From Marinicauda salina (GTDB taxonomy: Bacteria; Pseudomonadota; Alphaproteobacteria; Caulobacterales; Maricaulaceae), in the NCBI RefSeq assembly GCF_003122085.1, contig NZ_QEXV01000003.1, positions 499,001-563,000 on the forward strand: 64,000 bases of DNA, in the 5' to 3' direction. Position 1 is the first letter of the stretch; each line of letters starts with the position of its first letter. Both the position numbers and the translations under genes were made by a program. The notes below the pieces were generated by a model that had not been told where the DNA came from, did no database searches, and saw only the letters and a program-made list of their open reading frames with translations. Below are positions 34,029 through 43,660 of the stretch, in pieces.

Positions 34029-34910
34029 ATGGCCGTTTCCCACGCCCCGTCCTTCCAGGAGCTGATTTTCCGACTCCAGCGCTACTGGGCCGAGCAGGGC
34101 TGCGTCATCCTGCAGCCCTACGACACCGAGGTCGGCGCGGGCACGCTGCATCCGGCGACGACGCTCCGCTCGCTCGGTTCGAAGCCGTGGCGCGCGGCCT
34201 ATGTCCAGCCCTCGCGCCGTCCCTCGGACGGGCGCTACGGCGAGAACCCCAACCGGCTGCAGCACTATTACCAGTTCCAGGTGCTGCTCAAACCCAGCCC
34301 GAACGACCTGCAGGACCTCTATCTCGGCTCGCTCGACGCCATCGGCGTCGACCGCAAGCTCCACGACGTTCGCTTCGTCGAGGACGACTGGGAGAACCCG
34401 ACCGTCGGCGCCTGGGGGCTCGGCTGGGAGGTGTGGTGCGACGGCATGGAGGTCTCCCAGTTCACCTATTTCCAGCAGGTCGGCGGGCTCGACGTCGAGC
34501 GCGTCTCCGGCGAGCTCACCTACGGGCTCGAGCGCCTGGCGATGTACGTCCAGGGCGTGGAGAACGTCTACGATCTCGATTTCAACGGCGCAGGCGTCAC
34601 TTACGGCGACGTCTTCAAGGAGAACGAGCGCGAGCAGTCGGCCTTCAATTTCGAGCACGCCGACGTGGAGATGCTCACCGGCTGGTTCGAGGACGCCGAG
34701 CGCCAGTGCATGGCGCTGCTCGAACTCGACGCGCCGCTGCCGCTTCCCGCCTATGACTGGTGTCTCAAGGCCTCGCACCTGTTCAACCTGGTCGACGCGC
34801 GCGGGGCGATCTCGGTCGCCGAGCGGGCGAGCTGGATCGCGCGCGTGCGCGAACTCGCCAAGGGCTGCGCGAAGGCCTGGGTGGAGATCGAGAAGCGGGA
34901 GGCGGCGTGA
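34029..34910 (+). CDS. glyQ: Glycyl-tRNA synthetase alpha subunit
   Basis: A 293-residue alpha chain of the tetrameric bacterial Gly[27 protein letters not shown] at the N-terminus, [38 protein letters not shown] and the [15 protein letters not shown] block are nearly invariant in GlyQ and hold the class II active site for glycine and ATP. It pairs with GlyS, encoded about 1 kb downstream; the GST and CDGSH genes and a palindromic repeat interrupt the usual glyQ-glyS adjacency. Confidence 0.97.
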   Translation: MAVSHAPSFQELIFRLQRYWAEQGCVILQPYDTEVGAGTLHPATTLRSLGSKPWRAAYVQPSRRPSDGRYGENPNRLQHYYQFQVLLKPSPNDLQDLYLGSLDAIGVDRKLHDVRFVEDDWENPTVGAWGLGWEVWCDGMEVSQFTYFQQVGGLDVERVSGELTYGLERLAMYVQGVENVYDLDFNGAGVTYGDVFKENEREQSAFNFEHADVEMLTGWFEDAERQCMALLELDAPLPLPAYDWCLKASHLFNLVDARGAISVAERASWIARVRELAKGCAKAWVEIEKREAA

Positions 34911-34917
34911 TGGCGAT

Positions 34918-35056
34918 GCCTCCCCCCTCCGGCTTCGGCTTCGCCTCAGCCACCTCCCCCGTAAACGGGGGAGGAAAAGCTCTCGACGCCTACTCCGGGT
35001 TTCCTCCCCCGCTTGCGGGGGAGGGGGACCACGAAGTGGTGGAGGGGGCGTCGCGC
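34918..35056. repeat. Dispersed palindromic repeat, family A copy 3 (between glyQ and GST gene)
   Basis: Outer arms GCCTCCCCCCTCC and GTGGAGGGGGCG face each other. Inside are hairpins CCTCCCCCGTAAACGGGGGAGG and CCTCCCCCGCTTGCGGGGGAGG, plus a small CCACGAAGTGG stem. The same outer arms and doubled inner hairpins recur inside glyS (37196-37311). It fills nearly all of the 169-base gap; nothing else is seen there. Confidence 0.88.
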
Positions 35057-35079
35057 CCGATCCCGGAAAGGACTGACCC

Positions 35080-35697
35080 ATGACCGAGCTTACTCTCTGG
35101 CATTCCACGCGCACGCGCTCGACGGGCGCGCTCTGGCTCATCGAGGAGCTCGGCGCCGACTACGAGATCAAGCTGCTGTCCACGCAGGCCGGCGACACGC
35201 GCAAGCCCGAATTCCTCAAGGTCAATCCCGCCGGCAAGGTCCCGGCGATCACGCACAAGGGCCGCCATCTCGCCGAGCTGGCGGCGATCTCGCTCTATCT
35301 GTGCGACGTCTATCCCGACGCCGGGCTGGCGCCGGCCTTCGGCGATCCCATGCGCGCCGAGCACTATTTCTGGCACGTCTTCCGGCCGGGCGTGCTCGAG
35401 CCGGCGATGATCGCCAAGACGCAGGGCTGGATCGCCGAGCGCGGCATGGTCGGCTGGGGCGATTTCGAAAACGCGATCGAGCGCGTCGAGCTGGTGCTGC
35501 GCGACCGGCCCTACCTGCTGGGCGACGATTTCTCCGCCAGCGACATCCTGGTCGGCGGCGCGCTCGGCTGGCTCAAGCATTTCGGCGTGCTGGACGACAG
35601 CGACGTGCTGGATCCGTACATCGCGCGCATCCACGACCGCCCGGCGGCGAAGAAGGCCATGGAGATCGACGCGAAGCTGGAGGAGTCCGCCTCATGA
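35080..35697 (+). CDS. Glutathione S-transferase family protein
   Basis: A 205-residue GST: an N-terminal thioredoxin-like domain (about 1-80), with the start LTLWHSTRTRS holding the probable catalytic Ser/Thr, and NPAGKVPAI at about 49-57 with the cis-proline that binds glutathione. The helical C-terminal domain has the N-capping box SASDILVGG near residue 151. The substrate is unknown. It is co-translated with the CDGSH protein (ATGA overlap at 35694). Confidence 0.92.
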   Translation: MTELTLWHSTRTRSTGALWLIEELGADYEIKLLSTQAGDTRKPEFLKVNPAGKVPAITHKGRHLAELAAISLYLCDVYPDAGLAPAFGDPMRAEHYFWHVFRPGVLEPAMIAKTQGWIAERGMVGWGDFENAIERVELVLRDRPYLLGDDFSASDILVGGALGWLKHFGVLDDSDVLDPYIARIHDRPAAKKAMEIDAKLEESAS

Positions 35698-35933
35698 CCG
35701 ATCCCGTCCGCGCCGGCGACGCGCCCATCGCCTTCGAGGTCAAGGAAGGCAAGACCTATTTCTGGTGCGCCTGCGGGCGCTCGAAGAAGCAGCCCTTCTG
35801 CGACGGCAGCCACGAGGTCACCGATCTCAGCCCCGTGGCCTGGACCGCGCCGAAATCGAAGACGGTGTTCTTCTGCGCCTGCAAGCAGACCGCGGGTCAG
35901 CCGCTCTGCGACGGCAGCCACAACAAGACATAA
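35694..35933 (+). CDS. CDGSH iron-sulfur domain protein (two CDGSH motifs)
   Basis: A 79-residue protein with two mitoNEET-type Fe-S motifs: CACGRSKKQPFCDGSH and CACKQTAGQPLCDGSH. Each supplies three Cys and one His to a redox-active [2Fe-2S] cluster. Tandem CDGSH proteins of this size occur in many bacteria; proposed roles are electron transfer or cluster donation. The overlap with the GST gene suggests a shared role in redox or thiol metabolism, which is inference. Confidence 0.93.
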   Translation: MTDPVRAGDAPIAFEVKEGKTYFWCACGRSKKQPFCDGSHEVTDLSPVAWTAPKSKTVFFCACKQTAGQPLCDGSHNKT

Positions 35934-35950
35934 GGCTCGACGCCCGCCCC

Positions 35951-38494
35951 ATGGCCGAACTCCTCATCGAATTCTTCTCGGAGGAAATTCCCGCGCGCAT
36001 GCAGGCGCGCGCGGAGAGCGATCTCGCGCGCCTGGTCTCCGACCAGCTCAAGGAGGCCGGGCTCGGCTTCGGGAACCTGCGGACCTTTTCCGGCCCGCGC
36101 CGCATCGGCCTCGTCGCCGACAAAATCCCCGAAAAGACCGAGGACGTGCGCGAGGAGCGCAAGGGCCCGCGCGTCGGCGCGCCCGACAAGGCCGTCGAGG
36201 GCTTCCTGCGCGGCGCCGGGCTTTCGAGCCTCGACCAGTGCGAGACGCGCTCCGACAAGAAGGGCGAGTTCTACGTCGCCGTCATCGAGAAGCCCGGCCG
36301 GCCCGCCGCCGAGGTGATCGCCGAGGCGGTCGAGTACGCGGCGAAGAATTTCCCGTGGCCGAAATCGATGAAGTTCGGCGAAGGCGACGCCGCCCAGCGC
36401 TGGGTGCGCCCGCTGCACCGGGTCGTCTGCCTGCTCGGCGGCGAGATCGTCCCGGCGACGGTCTTCGGGATCGAGGCGTCGAACCTCACCGAGGGCCATC
36501 GCATCCACTCGAAGGCCGATCGGGTCTTCGCGGTGAAAGACTACGCCGACTACCAGGCCAAGCTGCGCGAGAACGGCGTCACGCCTACGCGCGACGAGCG
36601 CGAGGCCGCCATCATCGAGGGCGCGCGGAAGGTCTGCGCCGACGCGGGGCTCGAGCTGGTCGAGGACGCGGGCCTGCTCGCCGAGGTGACGGGGCTGGTG
36701 GAGCATCCCGTCCCGGTGCTCGGCGACATGGACCCGGAGTTTCTCGACCTGCCCCCGGAAGTCGTCACGCTGACGATGAAGGTCCACCAGAAATATTTCG
36801 CCGTGCGCGACCCGAAGACGGGCGAGCTCGCGCCGAAATTCGTCGTCGTCGCCAACCAGGACGCCCCCGACGGCGGGACGGCGATCGCGGCGGGCAATGC
36901 GCGCGTGCTGTCGGCCCGGTTGTCGGACGCGCGGCATTTCTGGGATCTCGACGTCGCCAAGGGCCTCGACGCCATGGCCGGCGAGCTCGGCGCCGTCACC
37001 TTCCACGACAAGCTCGGCTCGATGGCCGACAAGGTCGAGCGCGTCGCCGCGCTCGCCCGCGAACTGGCCCCGGCCGTCGGCGCCGATCCCAATCTCGCCG
37101 AGACCGCCGCCCGGCTCGCCAAGGCCGATCTCGTCAGCCGGATGGTCTACGAGTTCCCCGAGCTGCAGGGCGTGATGGGGCGATATTATGCGCTCGCCCC
37201 CCTCGGCCCTTCGGGCCACTCCCCCCGCAAGCGGGGGGAGACATCAACCGACGGTGGGGTGTCCTCCCCCGCTCGTGGGGGAGGTGTCAGCGAAGCTGAC
37301 GGAGGGGGCCTGCTCGCCGATCTCTCCGACGACGAACGCGCACAGGTCGCCGACGCGATCCGCGACCACTACAGGCCGCAGGGCCCGTCCGACGACGTCC
37401 CGACCGCGCCGGTGAGCGCCGCCGTCGCGCTCGCCGACAAGCTCGACACGCTCGTCGGCTTCTGGGCGATCGACGAAAAGCCGACGGGCTCGAAGGACCC
37501 CTATGCGCTCAGGCGCGCGGCGCTGGGGGTGAGCCGCATTCTGCTGGCCGGAGACATCCGGATCTCGATCCGCCAGACGGCGCATCACTGGTTCACGGCC
37601 CACACGAAGGCGCAGCACCAGCTGAGCAAGGGCGACAAAGGCAGCCGCCAGACCGTGTTCTGCCTGCTCAAGGCCAACGACAAGGTGCTGCTCGAAATCG
37701 ACGCGAGCGACTATGACTGGCGCGTCGTCCACGAACAGTACGTCGATATCGTCCGCCGCTATCACGGCGGATCATCGAACGACCTCCTCGCCTTCTTCGC
37801 CGACCGGCTGAAGGTCCATCTCCGCGACGAGGGCGTGCGCCACGACGTCATCGACGCGGTGTTCGCGCCCAGAGTCGATGGAACCGTCGACGACGACCTC
37901 GTGCGCGTGACCAACAAGGCGCGCGCGCTGCAGGCCTTCCTCGAGACCGAGGACGGCGCGGCGCTGCTGACGGGCTATCGCCGCGCGGCGAACATCCTCA
38001 AGGCCGAGGAGAAGAAGGGCTTCGATCTCGCCGCGGCGCGGGCCGAGGCGCTTCATGGCGTTGAAACCCCGGCCGACCCCGGACTTGATCCGGGGGAGAG
38101 CCGGGGCCTCCCGGCGTCCGGTCGCGACGAGGTCCCGGATCGCGCCTCCGGCGCGTCCGGGATTTCAGGGGGAATCCACGGCCCCGAAATCGCCGCCGAA
38201 CAAGACGCCGCCCTGCTCGTCGCCGTCGCCCAGACCGCCGAGGCCGACGAGGAGACCGCGCTGATCGCCGCCATCGAGGGCGCCGAGGACGTCGCGGCGA
38301 AGGCGCTCGCCGACGAGGATTTCGAAGGCGCGATGACGGCGCTGGCGAGCCTGCGCGCGCCTGTGGACGCATTCTTCGAGGCCGTTGTGGTCAACGCCGA
38401 GAACGATATGCTGCGACGCAACAGACTCCTGCTCCTGTCGCGGATCCGCGCCGCCGTGCGCGCCGTGGCGGACTTCGATCGACTGGAGGGCTGA
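35951..38494 (+). CDS. glyS: Glycyl-tRNA synthetase beta subunit with two palindromic-repeat insertions
   Basis: An 847-residue GlyS, well above the E. coli length of 689. The start MAELLIEFFSEEIPARM is invariant in GlyS. The core HD-like region, LADKLDTLVGFWAIDEKPTGSKDPYALRRAALGV, and the C-terminal anticodon-binding region, FFEAVVVNAENDMLRRNRLLLL, are intact, so the protein should work. Residues about 416-454 are encoded by a family A palindrome and about 704-746 by a family B palindrome, both in frame. A third extra stretch (about residues 540-600, between GVSRIL and FFADRLK) is longer than in E. coli but not palindromic. GlyS binds tRNA(Gly) and completes the enzyme with GlyQ. Confidence 0.96.
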   Translation: MAELLIEFFSEEIPARMQARAESDLARLVSDQLKEAGLGFGNLRTFSGPRRIGLVADKIPEKTEDVREERKGPRVGAPDKAVEGFLRGAGLSSLDQCETRSDKKGEFYVAVIEKPGRPAAEVIAEAVEYAAKNFPWPKSMKFGEGDAAQRWVRPLHRVVCLLGGEIVPATVFGIEASNLTEGHRIHSKADRVFAVKDYADYQAKLRENGVTPTRDEREAAIIEGARKVCADAGLELVEDAGLLAEVTGLVEHPVPVLGDMDPEFLDLPPEVVTLTMKVHQKYFAVRDPKTGELAPKFVVVANQDAPDGGTAIAAGNARVLSARLSDARHFWDLDVAKGLDAMAGELGAVTFHDKLGSMADKVERVAALARELAPAVGADPNLAETAARLAKADLVSRMVYEFPELQGVMGRYYALAPLGPSGHSPRKRGETSTDGGVSSPARGGGVSEADGGGLLADLSDDERAQVADAIRDHYRPQGPSDDVPTAPVSAAVALADKLDTLVGFWAIDEKPTGSKDPYALRRAALGVSRILLAGDIRISIRQTAHHWFTAHTKAQHQLSKGDKGSRQTVFCLLKANDKVLLEIDASDYDWRVVHEQYVDIVRRYHGGSSNDLLAFFADRLKVHLRDEGVRHDVIDAVFAPRVDGTVDDDLVRVTNKARALQAFLETEDGAALLTGYRRAANILKAEEKKGFDLAAARAEALHGVETPADPGLDPGESRGLPASGRDEVPDRASGASGISGGIHGPEIAAEQDAALLVAVAQTAEADEETALIAAIEGAEDVAAKALADEDFEGAMTALASLRAPVDAFFEAVVVNAENDMLRRNRLLLLSRIRAAVRAVADFDRLEG
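37196..37311. repeat. Palindromic repeat, family A copy 4, in frame inside glyS
   Basis: Outer arms GCCCCCCTC and GGAGGGGGC; a GGCCCTTCGGGCC hairpin; then CTCCCCCCGCAAGCGGGGGGAG and CCTCCCCCGCTCGTGGGGGAGG. The layout equals the intergenic copy at 34918. Translated in the glyS frame it gives about 39 Gly/Ser/Arg-rich residues (for example SPRKRGETSTDGG) between the conserved MGRYYA and the region leading to VADAIRDHY. Confidence 0.9.
38061..38177. repeat. Palindromic repeat, family B copy 2, in frame inside glyS
   Basis: Matches the reverse complement of the intergenic element at 14592-14686: TGAAACCCCGGCCGAC, GGGAGAGCCGGGGCCTC and GAGGTCCCGGATCGCGCC are shared in order, and both end CGCGTCCGGGA-TTCA. 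In the glyS frame it adds about 38 residues (PADPGLDPGESRG and following) near residue 704, between AEALHG and the helix ending the catalytic core. Confidence 0.9.
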
Positions 38495-38549
38495 GGCGCC
38501 GTTTCGCGCGCCCCCTCCCCGTCAAACGCACGAGAGGACACGCGCTGAC

Positions 38550-41216
<2,667 letters not shown>

Positions 41217-41434
41217 TGGTTAACGCATCCTGTCGACTTGACGGGGACTGAATTCGAAACCAAATGGCGCCCTAATTGCGTTGGAATGAAGGCGCGTTGA
41301 CCGCGCGGTCCGCCGCGTGTATCCACGCTCACCTTTTGCCGGTCCCGGGTTAGACTGTGATCAGTCGAATCGCCGGGACGACACGGGGCGGCGGGCCGAG
41401 GTCCGCGTCTCGATTCGCAGGAAGGACGGACACG

Positions 41435-42187
41435 ATGCCCGTCAAGGTGCGGAAAGAGCAGGTCATCGGCGCGCTGCAGGGCCTCGGAGCCCTTGCGGCC
41501 GCAGCCGTCGTGGCGATCGCCCTGCCGATGGCGGGCGAGCGCGCGCGCTCCCAGGACGAGGCCGAGGTCTGGCGCGATCTGGCGTCCCGCTATCTCGAGC
41601 GCGGCGACGCCGTGTCCTGGAACGACGCGCCCGACGCGCTCCAGCTCGCCTTCGCCGAATCCTCCCCGGAGGACGGATCGGACGTGACAATTCTGACACG
41701 GTCGATCGACGATCTGCGCACCTTCGACGCCGAACACCTGATGACCGCGCGCGCCTCGGCGCGCGAGCGGCGCTGCCTGTCCGAAGCCATCTATTACGAG
41801 GCGCGCAGCGAAAACTTCTCCGGACAGCTGGCCGTCGCCGAGGTCGTGCTCAACCGGGTCCGCCACCGCGCCTATCCCGACACGGTGTGCGGCGTCGTCT
41901 ACCAGGGCTCGGAGCGCGAGACCGGCTGCCAGTTCACCTTCACCTGCGACGGCTCGACGGCGATCGCGCCGTTCGGCGGCAAGTGGCGCGAGGCCCAGCT
42001 CGTGGCCGAGCACGCGCTGATGGGCTTCGCCGCGCCGGTGACGCGTTCGGCGACGCACTACCACACCACGTCGGTCAATCCGCACTGGTCGTCGTCGCTC
42101 GTGCGCACGCGCCGCATCGGGGCGCACATCTTCTATCGCTTCCCGAACCGCGCCGAGCGCGGCCTGCTGGCCGAGCGGGAAGCGTAG
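41435..42187 (+). CDS. SleB-like cell wall hydrolase
   Basis: A 250-residue protein. A hydrophobic N-terminal stretch (about 10-33) anchors or exports it. The SleB domain (about residues 105-235) holds the likely catalytic Glu in AIYYEARSENFSGQLAVAEVVLNRV, then YPDTVCGVVYQGS and CQFTFTCDG. Such enzymes cut peptidoglycan, probably as lytic transglycosylases; in non-sporulating bacteria they remodel the wall. The first GTG frame upstream is rejected: GGAAGGA before the ATG at 41435 is a normal ribosome binding site. The 218-base gap upstream holds no gene. Confidence 0.88.
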   Translation: MPVKVRKEQVIGALQGLGALAAAAVVAIALPMAGERARSQDEAEVWRDLASRYLERGDAVSWNDAPDALQLAFAESSPEDGSDVTILTRSIDDLRTFDAEHLMTARASARERRCLSEAIYYEARSENFSGQLAVAEVVLNRVRHRAYPDTVCGVVYQGSERETGCQFTFTCDGSTAIAPFGGKWREAQLVAEHALMGFAAPVTRSATHYHTTSVNPHWSSSLVRTRRIGAHIFYRFPNRAERGLLAEREA

Positions 42188-42190
42188 GCT

Positions 42191-42883
42191 TCAGCGATTT
42201 CTTTTGAGGTCGTCCGCCTCGTCGATATCGGCGAGCGTGCGCAGATGCGTCCAGCTCATCCCGAAACGGGCCAGATTGCGTTCGACGTCCCCGCGCGTCC
42301 CGGAATGGGACCAGCGCACCCCGTCGAACAGACCCGCCGGCGCAGGCGCTTTCAGTCCCAGCAGCCAGTAGCCGCCGTCCTCGGCCGGGCCGATCACCGC
42401 GTCATGGCGCCTGAGCGCGGCGAAGGCCGCGGCGATGTCGGCGCGCGTCACGCCGGGCGCGTCCGAGCCGATGACGACGGTCGGGCGCCGGCATCCCCGC
42501 CGTCCACCCCACCCCGTCCCTCCCCTCGAGGGGAGGGAGTCCGATAGTCGCCCACGTTTCTCCCTCCCCCCACTTGGGAGGGTCGGGGTGGGCGGACGCC
42601 AAGAGAAGATTCGACGCTGGCGCGCGCCGAGATCGCCGCCGCCCTGGGCCACGCGCTTCAAGGCCTCCGGCCAGACGCCGGGATAGCGACGGCTGACCGC
42701 CGCGTCGGGGGCGACGGCGAGGACCGTCTCCCAGCGCGGATCCCGCAACCGCCGCAGCAGCCGGGCCGTCATGGCGCGATGCAGCCGCCAGGCCTCGACG
42801 CGTCCGACGCCTGCGGCGAGCCGCGTCTTGGCCCCGCCGATCACCGGCGCCTTGGCGAACATGACCAGGCGCGGCCGGGTCAC
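42191..42883 (-). CDS. TIGR04282-type glycosyltransferase (DUF2064) with palindromic-repeat insertion
   Basis: A 230-residue protein of the TIGR04282 family. Nucleotide-sugar signatures: VMFAKAPVIGGAKTRLA near residues 7-23, VVIGSDAPGV at 136-145, and GPAEDGGYWLLGL. These proteins are named for arsenosugar clusters, but no ArsM or ArsS is here. Residues about 94-132 (nt 42488-42604) are encoded by a family A palindrome that sits in frame between GARQRRIF and VVIGSD; homologues have only a short loop here. The GTG start overlaps the stop of the upstream family 2 glycosyltransferase gene. Whether the protein is active with the insert is open. Confidence 0.82.
   Translation of the reverse strand: MTRPRLVMFAKAPVIGGAKTRLAAGVGRVEAWRLHRAMTARLLRRLRDPRWETVLAVAPDAAVSRRYPGVWPEALKRVAQGGGDLGARQRRIFSWRPPTPTLPSGGREKRGRLSDSLPSRGGTGWGGRRGCRRPTVVIGSDAPGVTRADIAAAFAALRRHDAVIGPAEDGGYWLLGLKAPAPAGLFDGVRWSHSGTRGDVERNLARFGMSWTHLRTLADIDEADDLKRNR
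42488..42604. repeat. Palindromic repeat, family A copy 5, in frame inside the TIGR04282 gene
   Basis: On the plus strand CACCCCACCCCGTCCCTCC and GGGAGGGTCGGGGTGGG form the outer arms; CCCTCCCCTCGAGGGGAGGG is a perfect inner hairpin, and CCCTCCCCCCACTTGGGAGGG another. It matches the intergenic copy at 15593-15706. It spans a multiple of three bases (117) and is read through without a stop on the minus strand. Confidence 0.9.
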
Positions 42884-43599
42884 TTCGAATAGGCCCGCGC
42901 CAGCCGCGCCGGGTCGGCGCCGAGATAGTAGCGCGACAGCAGGACCAGATTCTTCGCCGAGCGCTTCAGATAGCCCTCGCGGCGAAAACGCTCGGCGCTG
43001 GTGATCGCTTTCGAGCGCAGCGGCTTCAGCCGGCGCCGGCCGATGCGCCGGACGAGATCGACGTCCTCGAACAGCGGCCAGGGCTTGAACCCGCCGAGCC
43101 GGCGATAGAAGGCCAGCGGCAGGACCAGCCCCTGATCGCCATAGGGCAGCGCGAAGGCCCGGCAGCGCCAGTCGACGAAGCGCTCCAAGCGCTTGGCCGC
43201 CCCGGACGGATCGTCCAGCGCGAAGCGGAAATGGAAGGCGTAGTCGCGGCCGGCGTTCATCTCCATCACGCGGGCCAGTTCGCTCGACCAGCCCGGCGAG
43301 AGGCGCGTATCCGCGTGGAGGAAGAGGAGCCAGTCTTCGGGATCCGCCAGTCGCGCGGCCGCCTCCGCGCCGGCGACGAGCTGCGCGCCGCGCCCCGTCG
43401 CGCCCGAGGCGATCGTGAACCCCGCCCGTTGGGCGATCTCGCGCGTGGCGTCGCGCGAGCCGCCGTCGGCGAGCACCCACGGACCAATGAGACGCGAGCG
43501 CACGCCCTCGTCCAGCGCCGCGATCGTCGCGGGCAGGCGAGCCGCGGCGTCGAGCGCGGGAATGACGGGAACAAGGCGGGCCATCGCCGTCTGTTTCAT
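42880..43599 (-). CDS. TIGR04283-type family 2 glycosyltransferase
   Basis: A 239-residue GT2. VPVIPALDAAARLPATI opens the GT-A fold, WVLADGGSRDATREIA holds the nucleotide-binding aspartate, LFLHADTRL the DxD-like motif, and GDQGLVLPLAFYRRLGGF the acceptor loop. TIGR04283 and TIGR04282 are usually found side by side, as here, with overlapping stop and start codons (TGA/GTG at 42880-42883). The acceptor is unknown. An internal ATG at codon 6 is an alternative start. The gene is divergent from the radical SAM gene, with the LexA box 32 bases upstream. Confidence 0.85.
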   Translation of the reverse strand: MKQTAMARLVPVIPALDAAARLPATIAALDEGVRSRLIGPWVLADGGSRDATREIAQRAGFTIASGATGRGAQLVAGAEAAARLADPEDWLLFLHADTRLSPGWSSELARVMEMNAGRDYAFHFRFALDDPSGAAKRLERFVDWRCRAFALPYGDQGLVLPLAFYRRLGGFKPWPLFEDVDLVRRIGRRRLKPLRSKAITSAERFRREGYLKRSAKNLVLLSRYYLGADPARLARAYSK

Positions 43600-43630
43600 C
43601 GCGCCGGGATGTGGAAGTCAATTCCGAAAT

Positions 43631-43645
43631 GTTCTTGTTATGTTC
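43631..43645. promoter_or_regulatory. LexA-type SOS box
   Basis: GTTC-TTGTTAT-GTTC fits exactly the direct repeat GTTC-N7-GTTC bound by alphaproteobacterial LexA. It lies 15 bases before the first possible start of the radical SAM gene and 32 bases before the divergent glycosyltransferase start. The AT content of the spacer is also typical. No second site was found in the other repair genes here. Confidence 0.82.
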
Positions 43646-43660
43646 TGTTTCGTGGATATC

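Noticed and set aside
41217-41434. GTTAACGCATCC as a CtrA site before the SleB-like gene
   Set aside because: It has a TTAA half but no second half at the N7 spacing.
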